Positions 45,061 through 54,356 are shown, numbered from the stretch's first letter. The stretch is DNA of 64,000 nucleotides from Sporosarcina beigongshangi (GCF_016820535.1 NZ_JADHDY010000003.1:124001-188000); one strand, 5' to 3'. The notes: generated from the sequence alone by a model not told the origin. Program-made: numbers and translations.

Positions 45061-46683
45061 ATGGCAGCGCAACCGCCGCGGCCGGCCAGGCCCCGGCAGC
45101 AGTCAACGGCGACCGTCAAGGCGGGGTGTTTCGTGGATCAGGTTTCAGCAGGCACGTTCAGGCAGGCGGGCAAGGTCATTGCCGTCCATGTGTCCTACCG
45201 TTCGCGGGCCGAACAGCGCGGGCACGTGCCAACAGAGCCGTCCTACTTCCTCAAGGCCACGTCCTCCCTGGCCCTCTCGGGCATGGAGGTGGAACGCCCC
45301 GCGGGCGCCGAGCTGCTCGCCTTTGAGGGCGAGATCGCACTGGTCATAGGGACCGCCGCCCGCCGCACCAGCCCCGAGGAGGCCTGGTCGCACGTCCAGT
45401 CCGTCACCGCCGCCAACGACCTCGGCGTCTACGACCTCAAATATGCAGACAAGGGATCAAACCTGCGGTCCAAATCCGGCGACGGCTTCACGCCGCTGGG
45501 CCCGGCCCTCATCCCCGCCGCCTCCGTGGACCCAGCCGGCCTGCGCATCCGGACCTGGCTCAACGGCACGCTTGTCCAGGAGGACTCCAGTGCCGGCATG
45601 CTGTTTCCGTTCAGCCGGATCATCGCGGACCTGTCGCAACTCATGACGCTGGAAACGGGCGACATCATCCTCACCGGCACCCCGGCGGGCTCCTCGGTTG
45701 CCGGGCCGGGCGACATCGTCGAGGTGGAGGTGGACGATCCCGCCGCAGCGCTGTCCACAGGCCGGCTGCGCACCGCCGTCGAACAAGGACATGTCCCGAT
45801 GGCGGCCTACGGCAGCGGCCCCCGAGCCACCGACGCCGACCGCATCGACGCATGGGGCTCCCCCGCCGCCGCCGGACTACCGGTGCAAACCGTGCCCGGC
45901 CCCGCCAACGCCCCCAGCCCGGAACTGCTCCGCAAACTGCTCAGCGTCGGCACCGCCACCCTCAGCTCCCAGCTGCGCCGCCACGGCCTGGACAACGTCA
46001 GCATCGACGGCCTCGCCACCACCCGGCCCGGCCGCCGCATCGCCGGCCCCGCCCGCACACTGCGCTTCGTGCCCAACCGCGAGGACCTCTTCAAACTTCA
46101 CGGAGGCGGCTTCAACGCCCAGAAACGCATCATCAATTCCCTGCACGACGGCGAGGTGCTGGTCATGGAGGCGCGCGGTGATCCCAGCGCGGGAACCCTG
46201 GGTGACGTCCTGGCCCTGCGGGCCCAGGTGCTTGGCGCAGCCGCGATCGTCACCGACGGCGGGGTGCGCGACGTCGCCGAGGTCGCCGCCCTGGAACTGC
46301 CCGTCTTTCATGCCGGAGCCCACCCCGCAGTCCTGGGCCGGCGCCACATCCCGTGGGAAACGGATGTGACCGTCTCCTGCGGTGGTGCCACCGTGCAGCC
46401 GGGCGACATCATCGTCGGCGACGACGACGGCGTGCTGGTCATCCCGCCGTCGTACGCGGAAGACGTGGCGGACGCCGCCATCGCCCAGGAGCACGAGGAA
46501 ATGTTCATTTCAGAAATGGTCGCGCAGGGCCACGGTGTGGAGGGGCTGTTCCCCATGGACGCAAACTGGCGGGCCCGGTTCGCCGTGTGGGCGGCAGCGC
46601 CGAGACCCGTCCACCGGCCGTTCCACACCCGCCGGCCGGGCCAGACTGGCCATGACAGCCAAGCAGGAGGAAACGCCACATGA
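45061..46683 (+). CDS. Fusion of fumarylacetoacetate-hydrolase-family (HpaG-like) and RraA-like domains
   Basis: A 540-residue protein. Residues about 38-250 form an FAH domain (GKVIAVHVSYRSRAEQRG, PSYFLKATSSLALSG, metal ligands E89 and E91 in FEGEIALVIG, D120 in NDLGVYDLKYAD, and TGTPAGSSVAGPGD). Residues about 285-480 form an RraA/HMG-aldolase-like domain with G381-D382 and R403-D404 in TDGGVRD, the catalytic signature. In the homoprotocatechuate path, HpaG decarboxylates and isomerises the ring-cleavage acid using two FAH units; here the second unit is RraA-like. It is first in the hpa operon and overlaps the HpaE gene by 4 bases. The start is uncertain (ATG 45061; GTG 45133 possible). Confidence 0.8.
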   Translation: MAAQPPRPARPRQQSTATVKAGCFVDQVSAGTFRQAGKVIAVHVSYRSRAEQRGHVPTEPSYFLKATSSLALSGMEVERPAGAELLAFEGEIALVIGTAARRTSPEEAWSHVQSVTAANDLGVYDLKYADKGSNLRSKSGDGFTPLGPALIPAASVDPAGLRIRTWLNGTLVQEDSSAGMLFPFSRIIADLSQLMTLETGDIILTGTPAGSSVAGPGDIVEVEVDDPAAALSTGRLRTAVEQGHVPMAAYGSGPRATDADRIDAWGSPAAAGLPVQTVPGPANAPSPELLRKLLSVGTATLSSQLRRHGLDNVSIDGLATTRPGRRIAGPARTLRFVPNREDLFKLHGGGFNAQKRIINSLHDGEVLVMEARGDPSAGTLGDVLALRAQVLGAAAIVTDGGVRDVAEVAALELPVFHAGAHPAVLGRRHIPWETDVTVSCGGATVQPGDIIVGDDDGVLVIPPSYAEDVADAAIAQEHEEMFISEMVAQGHGVEGLFPMDANWRARFAVWAAAPRPVHRPFHTRRPGQTGHDSQAGGNAT

Positions 46684-48221
46684 GCCATTTCATCCCGGAC
46701 GGGCTGCCCAGCCATATCCGGCACTACATCGACGGCAAGTTCGTTGATTCCGTTGGCGGGGAGACCTTCGACGTGCTGGATCCGGTATCCAACAGCAACT
46801 ACGCCACGGCCGCCGCCGGTCAAAAGGCTGACATCGATCTGGCCGTGGCCGCCGCTACCGTGGCCTTCAACAACGGCCCGTGGCCGCGGATGAAGCCGCG
46901 TGAACGCGCCCGGATCCTGAACAGGATTGCCGACGCCGTCGAGGCCCAGGAAGCCCGCCTGGCCGAACTGGAAACGTTCGATTCCGGCCTGCCCATCACC
47001 CAGGCTCGCGGCCAGGCTCTGCGTGCGGCGGAGAACTTCCGCTTCTTCGCGGACCTGATCGTCGCCCAGTTCGACGACGCCATGAAGGTCCCCGGCGCCC
47101 AGATCAACTACGTGAACCGCAAGCCGATCGGCGTCGCCGGGCTCATCACGCCGTGGAACACCCCGTTCATGCTCGAGTCCTGGAAGCTGGCGCCCGCCTT
47201 GGCCTCGGGTTGCACCGTGGTGCTCAAGCCGGCCGAGTTCACGCCGCTCTCCGCCTCCCTCTGGGCCACAATCTTTGAAGATGCAGGCCTGCCGCATGGT
47301 GTGTTCAACCTGGTCAACGGCCTCGGCGAGGACGCCGGCGACGCCCTGGTCAAGCACCCGGGCGTGCCGCTGATCTCCTTCACCGGCGAGACCACCACGG
47401 GCCAGACCATCTTCGCCAACGCGGCCCCGAACCTGAAGGGCCTGTCCATGGAGCTGGGCGGCAAGAGCCCCTGTGTGGTCTTTGCCGACGCCGATCTCGC
47501 CGCTGCGATCGACTCCGCCCTGTTCGGCGTGTTCTCTCTCAACGGCGAGCGTTGCACAGCAGGCTCCCGCATCCTGGTGGAGCGGAGCATCTACGACGAG
47601 TTCTGTGAAAAGTTCGCCGCGCGGGCCAAGAACATTGTGGTCGGCGATCCCCACGATCCCAAGACCGAGGTGGGTGCGCTGGTCCACCCGGAGCACTACA
47701 ACAAGGTCATGTCATATGTGGAGATCGGCAAGACCGAGGGCCGCCTGCTCGCCGGAGGCGGCCGCCCCGAGGGCCTGGAAACCGGCAACTACGTGGCCCC
47801 CACCGTGTTCGCGGACGTCAAGCCTGAGGCGCGGATCTTCCAGGAGGAGATCTTCGGACCTGTCGTTGCCATCACCCCGTTTGAGAACGACGACGAGGCG
47901 CTGGCTTTGGCGAACGGCGTCAAGTACGGCCTGGCCGCCTACATCTGGACGCAGAACCTCACCCGCGCCCACAACTTCTCCCAGAGCGTCGAGGCCGGCA
48001 TGGTGTGGCTGAACAGCCACAACGTCCGCGATCTGCGGACCCCGTTCGGCGGCGTCAAGGCCTCTGGCCTGGGCCACGAGGGCGGCTTCCGCTCGATCGA
48101 CTTCTACACCGACCAGCAGGCTGTGCACATCACCCTCGGCACGGTCCACACGCCCAGGTTTGGTGCGGGGCCGTTGGGGGGCGCCGGCTCCGGCCGCCCG
48201 TCCGGAGAGGACCGGCCATGA
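46680..48221 (+). CDS. hpaE: 5-carboxymethyl-2-hydroxymuconate semialdehyde dehydrogenase
   Basis: A 513-residue NAD-dependent aldehyde dehydrogenase: cofactor region LITPWNTPFMLESWKLAPAL and FTGETTTGQ, catalytic Glu in SMELGGKSP, catalytic Cys in LNGERCTAGSRI, and PTVFADVKPEARIFQEEIFGP. Sequence and position fit HpaE, which oxidises the semialdehyde made by ring cleavage of homoprotocatechuate. A Gly/Arg-rich C-terminal tail is not conserved. It overlaps both neighbours by ATGA. Confidence 0.9.
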   Translation: MSHFIPDGLPSHIRHYIDGKFVDSVGGETFDVLDPVSNSNYATAAAGQKADIDLAVAAATVAFNNGPWPRMKPRERARILNRIADAVEAQEARLAELETFDSGLPITQARGQALRAAENFRFFADLIVAQFDDAMKVPGAQINYVNRKPIGVAGLITPWNTPFMLESWKLAPALASGCTVVLKPAEFTPLSASLWATIFEDAGLPHGVFNLVNGLGEDAGDALVKHPGVPLISFTGETTTGQTIFANAAPNLKGLSMELGGKSPCVVFADADLAAAIDSALFGVFSLNGERCTAGSRILVERSIYDEFCEKFAARAKNIVVGDPHDPKTEVGALVHPEHYNKVMSYVEIGKTEGRLLAGGGRPEGLETGNYVAPTVFADVKPEARIFQEEIFGPVVAITPFENDDEALALANGVKYGLAAYIWTQNLTRAHNFSQSVEAGMVWLNSHNVRDLRTPFGGVKASGLGHEGGFRSIDFYTDQQAVHITLGTVHTPRFGAGPLGGAGSGRPSGEDRP

Positions 48222-49324
48222 CAGATCTCATCCCCACCCCCAGCGTCCCGCCGCCGGACATCGTGCGCTGCGCCTACATGGAACTGGTGGTCACCGACCT
48301 GGCCGCCTCCCGAGATTTTTACGTGGACCTGCTGGGCCTGCACGTCACCTTCGAGGACGCCGACACCATCTACCTGCGCACCCTGGAGGAGTTCATCCAC
48401 CACAACCTGGTGCTGCGACGGGGCCCGGTGGCCGCCGCCGCCGTGGCCGCCTTCCGGGTGCGGACCCCTGCCGACGTCGGCGCGGCCGAGGCGTACTACC
48501 AGGCGTTGGGCTGCCGCACCGAACGCCGCCGCGGCGGCTTTGTGAGGGGCATTGGCGACGCCGTCCGGGTGGAGGACCCGCTCGGCTTCCCCTACGAATT
48601 CTTTTACGAGGCCCAGCATGTGGAGCGGCTGACCCAGCGCTACGACCTCTACGGCGCGGGCGAGCTGGTCCGGCTGGACCACTTCAACCAGGTCACCCCG
48701 GACGTCCCGCGCGGGCAGAAATACCTGGAGGGCCTGGGCTTCCGTGTCTCCGAGGACATCCAGGACACCGCCGGCACCACGTATGCCGTGTGGATGCACC
48801 GCAAGCAGACGGTCCACGACACCGCCCTGACCCAGGGCGACGGCCCCCGCATGCACCACCTGGCCTTTGCCACGCATGAGAAGCACAACATCATCCAGGT
48901 CTGCGACAAGATGGGGGCGCTGCGCATGTCAGACAGGATCGAGCGCGGGCCCGGCCGGCACGGCGTCTCCAACGCGTTCTACCTCTACATCCTGGACCCG
49001 GACGGGCACCGGGTGGAGATCTACACGCAGGATTACTACACGGGCGATCCCGACAACCCCGTCATCACGTGGGACGTGCACGACAACCAGCGCCGCGACT
49101 GGTGGGGCAACCCCGTGGTCCCCTCCTGGTACACCGAGGCTTCCCTGGTGCTGGACCTGGACGGGCGGCCGCAGCCGCTCACCACGCCGGCAGGCATGTC
49201 GGAGCAGGACGTCACGGTCGGCGCCGACGGCTTCTCCTACGTCCGCAACCAAAAGCCCCGCGGCGACCCACCCGGCAATGGCGGGGACGGGACCACGGGC
49301 TTCAAGCTGGGCGGGCAGCTGTGA
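48218..49324 (+). CDS. hpaD: Homoprotocatechuate (3,4-dihydroxyphenylacetate) 2,3-dioxygenase
   Basis: A 368-residue extradiol (type I, VOC-fold) dioxygenase. The metal ligands fall at His155 (RLDHFNQ), His214 (RMHHLAF) and Glu267 (GHRVEIY). The second-sphere residues His200 and Tyr257 are also present, the same numbers as in the Brevibacterium fuscum enzyme. The Arthrobacter homologue (MndD) uses manganese and the Brevibacterium one iron, so the metal here is open. It cleaves the aromatic ring next to the two hydroxyls. The start ATG 48218 overlaps the HpaE stop, with GGAGAGG upstream. Confidence 0.95.
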   Translation: MTDLIPTPSVPPPDIVRCAYMELVVTDLAASRDFYVDLLGLHVTFEDADTIYLRTLEEFIHHNLVLRRGPVAAAAVAAFRVRTPADVGAAEAYYQALGCRTERRRGGFVRGIGDAVRVEDPLGFPYEFFYEAQHVERLTQRYDLYGAGELVRLDHFNQVTPDVPRGQKYLEGLGFRVSEDIQDTAGTTYAVWMHRKQTVHDTALTQGDGPRMHHLAFATHEKHNIIQVCDKMGALRMSDRIERGPGRHGVSNAFYLYILDPDGHRVEIYTQDYYTGDPDNPVITWDVHDNQRRDWWGNPVVPSWYTEASLVLDLDGRPQPLTTPAGMSEQDVTVGADGFSYVRNQKPRGDPPGNGGDGTTGFKLGGQL

Positions 49325-49336
49325 GGGGGCCGGACC

Positions 49337-50122
49337 ATGCTGGATGAGGAGACCATTGCCGCCATTGCCGACGAACTCGTGGAGGCCGCCCGGACCAGGA
49401 CCCCGGTCCCGCTGCTGACCGCACGGCACCCCGGCATGACCGTGGACGATGCCTACCGGGTGCAGCGCCTGTGGCGCCAGCGCGGCGAGGCGGCGGGCCG
49501 GGTGCCGGCCGGTCACAAGATCGGCCTGACCTCCAAGGCGATGCAGCGCGCCACCGGCATCACGGAACCGGACTACGGCGTGATCTTCCAGGATGCCGTC
49601 CTGGACAGCGGGTGCACGCTGGAGTGGGCGCGGTATACCCGCCCGCGCGTCGAGGTGGAGCTCGCCTTCCTGCTCAAGGAGGACGTCAGCGGCCCGGATG
49701 CCACCGTCTTCGACGTGCTGCGCGCCACCGAATATGTCACCCCGGCCCTGGAAATCCTGGACTCCCGCATCGAGATGGAGGGGCGCACCATCGTGGACAC
49801 GATCAGCGACAACGCCGCCCTGGGCGCCATGGTGGTGGGCGGCACCCCGGTGCACCCGGACGCCGTCGACCTCCGCTGGGTGGCGGCCATCCTGCACCGC
49901 AACCACACCGTGGAGGAAACCGGGGTTGCGGCCGGCGTCCTGGGCCACCCCGCGAACGGCGTCGCCTGGCTGGCCAACAAGCTCGCCGCGCACGGGGAGA
50001 TGCTCAGGGCGGGCGAACTCATCCTCGCCGGCTCCTTCACCGCCCCGCTGTGGGTGGACGCGGGCGACACCATTTACGCCAACTACCGAGAACTGGGAAC
50101 CGTCACATGCCACTTCCAATGA
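49337..50122 (+). CDS. hpaH: 2-oxo-hept-3-ene-1,7-dioate (2-hydroxyhepta-2,4-dienedioate) hydratase
   Basis: The 261-residue protein of the hydratase/decarboxylase branch of the FAH superfamily has GHKIGLTSKAMQRATGI near residue 60, VEVELAFLLKEDV (metal-binding Glu residues) and ALEILDSRIEMEGRTIVDTI. It hydrates the dienoate produced after decarboxylation to give the HpaI substrate. It is in order within the operon, 12 bp after HpaD, with GAGGGGG upstream. Confidence 0.92.
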   Translation: MLDEETIAAIADELVEAARTRTPVPLLTARHPGMTVDDAYRVQRLWRQRGEAAGRVPAGHKIGLTSKAMQRATGITEPDYGVIFQDAVLDSGCTLEWARYTRPRVEVELAFLLKEDVSGPDATVFDVLRATEYVTPALEILDSRIEMEGRTIVDTISDNAALGAMVVGGTPVHPDAVDLRWVAAILHRNHTVEETGVAAGVLGHPANGVAWLANKLAAHGEMLRAGELILAGSFTAPLWVDAGDTIYANYRELGTVTCHFQ

Positions 50123-50922
50123 CGCCCGATCCGTCCCTGAAGGACGCGCTCGCCGCCGCCACCCGCCCGCTCGTGGGCATGTGGGTGTCTTCGGGCAGCG
50201 CGCTCGTGGCGGAAATTTGCGCCGGTTCGGGACTTGATGTGGTGGTGGTCGACGGCGAGCACGGCCCCAACGGTCTCGAGGGCATCCTGGCCCAGCTGCA
50301 GGCCATGCGCGGCTACCCCGTCACGGCCGTGGTCCGCACGCCGGCCAACGACCCGGTCATCATCAAGCAGTACCTGGACCTGGGCGTGCAGTCGCTCATG
50401 GTGCCCATGGTCCACACTGCGGCCGACGCCAAGGCCGCCGCGGCCGCCGTCCACTACCCGCCGCGGGGCGTGCGCGGCGTGGGCTCGGCGCTGGCCCGAT
50501 CCTCCCGCTGGAACCGCACCCCCGACTACGTGGCGCGGGCGTCGGACACCATCACGGTCATGGTGCAGATTGAATCGGCGCAGGCCGTGGAGAACGTGGC
50601 GGACATCCTGGCGGTGGACGGCGTCGACGCCATCTTCCTTGGCCCTGCCGACCTCGCCGCCTCCATGGGCCTGCTGGGAGCGCAGGAACATCCAAAGGTG
50701 CTGGCCGCCGTCGAACACTGCCTCGCCGCGGCGACGGCAGCGGGCAAGCCGGCCGGGGTCAACGCCTTCGCCGAGGCCACGGCCCGGCACTACCTCGACG
50801 CCGGCGCGGACCTGGTCCTGGTGGGCGCCGACGTCACCCTGCTGGCGCGGGGCAGCGAAGCGCTCGCTGGCACGTTCATTCCGCATTGGAAGAACGACGG
50901 CGGGTCCCCGGCGGGGCGGTGA
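50107..50922 (+). CDS. hpaI: 4-hydroxy-2-oxo-heptane-1,7-dioate aldolase (HpcH/HpaI)
   Basis: A class II aldolase of about 270 residues: WVSSGSALVAEICAGSGLDVVVVDGEHGPN at the N-terminus, VRTPANDP, metal-binding Glu in VMVQIESAQAVENV, and FLGPADLAASMG. It yields pyruvate and succinate semialdehyde, completing the path. ATG 50107 lies inside hpaH; ATG 50119, which overlaps the hpaH TGA in the ATGA manner of this operon, is equally likely and would shorten the protein by four residues. Confidence 0.92.
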   Translation: MPLPMTPDPSLKDALAAATRPLVGMWVSSGSALVAEICAGSGLDVVVVDGEHGPNGLEGILAQLQAMRGYPVTAVVRTPANDPVIIKQYLDLGVQSLMVPMVHTAADAKAAAAAVHYPPRGVRGVGSALARSSRWNRTPDYVARASDTITVMVQIESAQAVENVADILAVDGVDAIFLGPADLAASMGLLGAQEHPKVLAAVEHCLAAATAAGKPAGVNAFAEATARHYLDAGADLVLVGADVTLLARGSEALAGTFIPHWKNDGGSPAGR

Positions 50923-50971
50923 GGCCCGCCCCTGTTGGCGGAGTTCCTGCGCCGGCTGGAATACTGTACTC

Positions 50972-51377
50972 ATGTCGAAACGCGCATTCCCATTCACGCC
51001 AAGATCCACCAGACGGCTTCAGACCGGTGATCTTGTAGGGGTGTCACTGGAGGGTGGTGATTGGGCGTGCCTGCAAGTGGTCGAGCTCAGTGGCAGCGGG
51101 CCGGGCTCAATGAAGTCGCTGGTTGTTGGCACCCTTCCATGGCGGGGTGCCGCACCCCCCAACACAAGACGACGTCCGGAACACTGCCATTAGCCAACGT
51201 GCCTTGACCGGGATCGAAATATTCACCGAAGGCGGACTCCAGGTGGTCGGCAACGCAGATATCGCGCCCAATGACATTCCGGAGCATTACCGCCCCCTGC
51301 GGGTCGGGGACCGCCAAAACGTCTGGGGCTGGCGGGCCGCGATCGGTCATGCTCGGGAGGCCGCAGCTTTCGTTTGA
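50972..51377 (+). pseudogene. Frameshifted immunity-like protein gene
   Basis: The first part (MSKRAFPFTPRSTRRLQTGDLVGVSLE, to VVGTLPWRGAAPP) reads in one frame up to the six-C run at 51155-51160. The continuation, TQDDVRNTAIS to ALTGIEIFTEGGLQVVGNADI and QNVWGWRAAIGHA, is one frame over, up to the stop at 51377. Together they give a protein of about 134 residues resembling small Imm26-like or DUF immunity/contact proteins. Either the C-run changed length in the cell or during sequencing. Function unknown. Confidence 0.65.
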
Positions 51378-51411
51378 GTTGCAACGTGCCCCTCAGGCAG
51401 GGGGTACCGCC

Positions 51412-52236
51412 TCAGCCAGACGGGGGCGTGAACTGGCTGGCGGTGAACTCGGCGCCTTGGGGGTCGCGGATCAGTGCCGTGCGGGTCCAGTAGTTGTCGT
51501 CCTGGCCCAGGACACTGGCGCCGAGCCGCTCGGCTGTAGCCACGGCGTGGTCCCGGTCCTCCACAGTGAACGAGACGTGCCAACGCGCCGGTTCGGAGGG
51601 GGCCCCGTCAACCATCCACGCGATGGCATCCTCGAAGCCGGAGGGGGTGGCAACATTGGCCTGCCGCGCCCTGATGCCGGGATCAGTGGTCGCCTCAAGA
51701 TGGTCTCCATATCCGGGCCTGCGGATCAGCAGCCCGAAGCCAAGGTCATCGACCTGCCAGCCGAAGGCGCCGCCATAGAACGCCGTCGCCGCGCCTGGAT
51801 CGGCGGTGTGGAGGTCGCTGAAGTTCCAGGAACCGGGCACGTTGGCCACCTGCGACCCCGTGCGGCGCCTGGCCTGCCAGACGCGGAATTCAGCCCCTTC
51901 AGGATCGGCCAGCGCCGCACCCCGGCCTCCCTCCCCCGCCTCGGCGGGAGCCGACAGGACCGCGGCACCGGCAGTCACGAGCCGCTGGACGGAAGCATCG
52001 GCGTCGTCAACGGCAATGTAGGTGTTCCACGCCCCGGCGCCGTTGTCGGTGCCGGCGATCCCGCCGACGTCCTGGCCGTTGAGCTTGGCAATCAGGTAGC
52101 GGCCGGGTGCGTCCGGCGGCATGGCGTCCTCGAAGGTCCAGCCAAAGAGTCCGCCATAAAACGCGGCTGCAGCGTCGACGTCCGGCTGCTCGGTGTCAAT
52201 CCAACATGGGACGCCTTGCGGGTAGGTCCGTTGCAT
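51412..52236 (-). CDS. Two-domain VOC-family protein
   Basis: A 274-residue protein with two glyoxalase-like halves (VPCWIDTEQPDVDAAAAFYGGLFGW; WNFSDLHTADPGAATAFYGGAFGW), a tandem arrangement common in actinobacteria. Possible metal-site residues in the two halves are H/E in WHVSFTVEDRD and DPQGAEFTASQF. Substrate unknown. ATG 52236 has GAAGGGA upstream and is preferred to the TTG/ATG codons at 52260/52254. Confidence 0.8.
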   Translation of the reverse strand: MQRTYPQGVPCWIDTEQPDVDAAAAFYGGLFGWTFEDAMPPDAPGRYLIAKLNGQDVGGIAGTDNGAGAWNTYIAVDDADASVQRLVTAGAAVLSAPAEAGEGGRGAALADPEGAEFRVWQARRRTGSQVANVPGSWNFSDLHTADPGAATAFYGGAFGWQVDDLGFGLLIRRPGYGDHLEATTDPGIRARQANVATPSGFEDAIAWMVDGAPSEPARWHVSFTVEDRDHAVATAERLGASVLGQDDNYWTRTALIRDPQGAEFTASQFTPPSG

Positions 52237-52328
52237 CTTGGCATTCCCTTCCATGTCCAAAGCCTAGCGAGGAAGGGACCGCCCGGATACCCCTGGCGCA
52301 AACCGCGCGTGGCCGATGCCGTTGAGGC

Positions 52329-53164
52329 TCATGTACTCGATGTGCCTCTGCCACCGACAGCGGACCTGCGTTTGCGCACCGTCTCAACAACCTTGGAGAT
52401 CTGGGCCTCGAAGGAGTCAAGCTGTTCGGCTTCAGCCGCGCTCGCAACGAAAGAGCGTCGATCACAGGCTCTTTCGCCGCGCCATATCTGTTCGATGGAG
52501 CGGGTTTCCGTGATCTCGCCCAAGGGGTCGCCGAACACAAGGACCAGATCTGCACGCAGGCCAACTTCCACACGTCCCCTGTGCAGGCTGGCGCCGAATA
52601 CGGTCCCGGGATTCGGGGCATCGGTACCCGCCAAGAGCGTGACACCGGCAGCTGCACATTGGTTTCCGCCCGTGAGTAAGGCTGCATTGTCCGCCCACCC
52701 AGCCTGGACGCACCCGCGTTGAGCCTGCGAATCCACTTCTCGCCCAGCACGTCCACACCAGCGGCCACCGCCTCCTCGACACCGGCGATCGAGCTCACGT
52801 GGGTTACGACAATCAGGCCGCGGGCGTGTGCGGCCGCGACCAGTGCCTTGATGGTTTCCGAATCCAGGAAGGGCCACAGGCCTCCCGTGCCGGAGAAAAT
52901 CTTCAGGTACTCCGAGCCCTCCGCAATCCGGTCCGCGACGAACTGCTCGGCCTCGTGGGCGCCGGGCACGATGTGTACATGGGCGTCGATCAGCCCTGGC
53001 AAGAGCGTTCCGCCGGCTGCGTCGACGACCTCGTCGCCGTCCCGGGCGGCCGAAGCAGCGACACCATCGGTGATGAGCCCGCCATCGAACCGGACCGAAG
53101 TCCAGTCTTGCAGGCCGGTGCCGTCGAATACCCTCGCGTTCACGATCGTTGTTGCTTTTGTCGT
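52329..53164 (-). pseudogene. Degraded amidohydrolase gene
   Basis: The N-terminal part of a metal-dependent amidohydrolase reads in one frame (TTIVNARVFDGTGLQDW, then GGTLLPGLIDAHVHIVPGAHE, SEYLKIFSGTGGLWPF, VVTHVSSIAGVEEAVAAGVD). The C-terminal part (AAGVTLLAGTDAPNPGTVFGASLHRG, then RVEVGLRADLVLVFGDPLGEI) is in another frame. The segment between, and the stretch normally before RVEVGLRADL, are missing, and there is no normal start codon. It is therefore a non-functional relic with a frameshift and at least one deletion. Confidence 0.75.
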
Positions 53165-53232
53165 GAGGTTTCCCTGCCCTTCGCCTTCCGGGTCTGCCCA
53201 TTCACGATTGATGCCGCCGAACGCCGGACCCG

Positions 53233-53586
53233 TTACCTTTGCAGTTGGCGAAGTTGGTCCTCGGCCACAGGAAATGGCAGCGTGTAGTAAATCTGGGGCG
53301 CGGTCATGTCGCCCCAGTCGTCCTTCTTCACACGGACGGCCGAGGGCGAGACCTCTGAGATGCGCACCCGCAACCATCCGCCGTCGTCCAGCCGCAACTC
53401 ATGGGGTTCGGCAAGGTAGGCCAGGCCCAGTTCGTCAAGGGTCTCTTCCGCCTGCAACCAATCCACCACGTCCGTCCGCCGGCGTCCAAGCAGGTCGACG
53501 GCGACGAACCCCTCTCCGCGGGGCACCATCCACCCGACGCGCTCCCCGTCACCGGTTCTGCGATGTTCGATCCAGTCCTCTTCCAT
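53233..53586 (-). CDS. Conserved hypothetical protein, 117 residues
   Basis: A small soluble acidic protein (WMVPRGEGFVAVDLLGRRRTDVVDWLQAEE; WLRVRISEVSPSAVRVKKDDWG; YYTLPFPVAEDQ) that appears intact. I do not recognise the family. On the minus strand TAGTGT lies 6 nt before the ATG; the AGGAGG in between touches the start codon and is too close to act as a ribosome site, so a leaderless start is likely. It sits among pseudogenes. Confidence 0.65.
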   Translation of the reverse strand: MEEDWIEHRRTGDGERVGWMVPRGEGFVAVDLLGRRRTDVVDWLQAEETLDELGLAYLAEPHELRLDDGGWLRVRISEVSPSAVRVKKDDWGDMTAPQIYYTLPFPVAEDQLRQLQR

Positions 53587-53697
53587 CCTCCTACACTATC
53601 GATTCCGCGCCCTGGGTGCCTGGCTGGCAGCACTGCACGGGGACGCCCCATCGCGGTGGTTGTAAAGTCGAAGCAATTCGAGAAGACAGGGGAAACC

Positions 53698-54087
53698 ATG
53701 CAGCTGCACCACGTCCAAGTGTCAATGCCGAAAGGCGGGGAAGACCGAGCCCGGCTGTTCTACGGGCAGGCACTGGGCTTGACCGAGGTTGAAAAGCCGC
53801 CATCCCTGGCCGGGCGCGGCGGCTGTTGGTTCCGGGCAATTGAGGGCTCCTCCGTCACAGCCGAAATCCACCTGGGCGTCGAGTCCGGGTTCAGTCCGGC
53901 CCAAAAAGCCCACCCCGGCCTTGTCGTGGCCTCCACGGCGGAATTGGAGGACCTCGCAGACAGAATTGAGTCGGCGGGCATGGAGCTTTCATGGGCGGAG
54001 CGGCACACCTTTGAAGGTTACGAACGGTTCCACTGCCGGGATCCCTTCGGCAACCGGGTTGAAGTGCTCACACCCCTCACCGCCTGA
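53698..54087 (+). CDS. VOC-family (glyoxalase-like) protein
   Basis: A 129-residue single VOC domain: LHHVQVSMPKGGEDRARLFYGQALGL at the start, RAIEGSSVTAEIHLGVE in the middle and RFHCRDPFGNRVEVLTP at the end. Residues H4, E-IHLG and the Glu of NRVEVL match the usual metal positions. It has a GGGGAAA ribosome site before ATG 53698. Substrate unknown. Confidence 0.85.
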   Translation: MQLHHVQVSMPKGGEDRARLFYGQALGLTEVEKPPSLAGRGGCWFRAIEGSSVTAEIHLGVESGFSPAQKAHPGLVVASTAELEDLADRIESAGMELSWAERHTFEGYERFHCRDPFGNRVEVLTPLTA

Positions 54088-54095
54088 CAACGGGG

Positions 54096-54356
54096 AAACC
54101 CTGCCGGCCGCGGCACCGATGTCGTGTTCGGGGACATGGGCGACGCAAGCTGCCTGGCCCGCGGGATAGGCGGCGAATCGTTCCACACACCCCGCAGCGG
54201 ATGGGTGTCGTCCCCGTTCGTCTCCTCAAAGAAGTGCAGGATGTGTTCTGCGCAGTCTGCCGCCCACACCGCCAAAAGCCGGTGGTCGCCGTCGCTGGGC
54301 GTCCCGCCACGGCGGATGGCCACCAGCCGCCGGTCACGAACAGCGGGAAGAATCAT
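54096..54356 (-). pseudogene. Truncated putative immunity protein (Imm-5-like)
   Basis: The start MILPAVRDRRLVAIRRGGTPSDGDHRLLAVWAADCAEH, read in parts, matches small Imm-5-like immunity proteins. After GVW the protein loses the frame, and a second family piece, RFAAYPAGQAACVAHV and PEHDIGAAAG, appears in another frame close by, so about 60 central residues were deleted. A leaderless-type TAAAGT lies 6 nt before the ATG. This appears to be a relic. Confidence 0.6.

Noticed and set aside
46308-47696. Long minus-strand ORF (462 residues) opposite hpaE
   Set aside because: It lies antisense to a clear aldehyde dehydrogenase and has the composition expected of a shadow frame in high-GC DNA; no family motif is visible.
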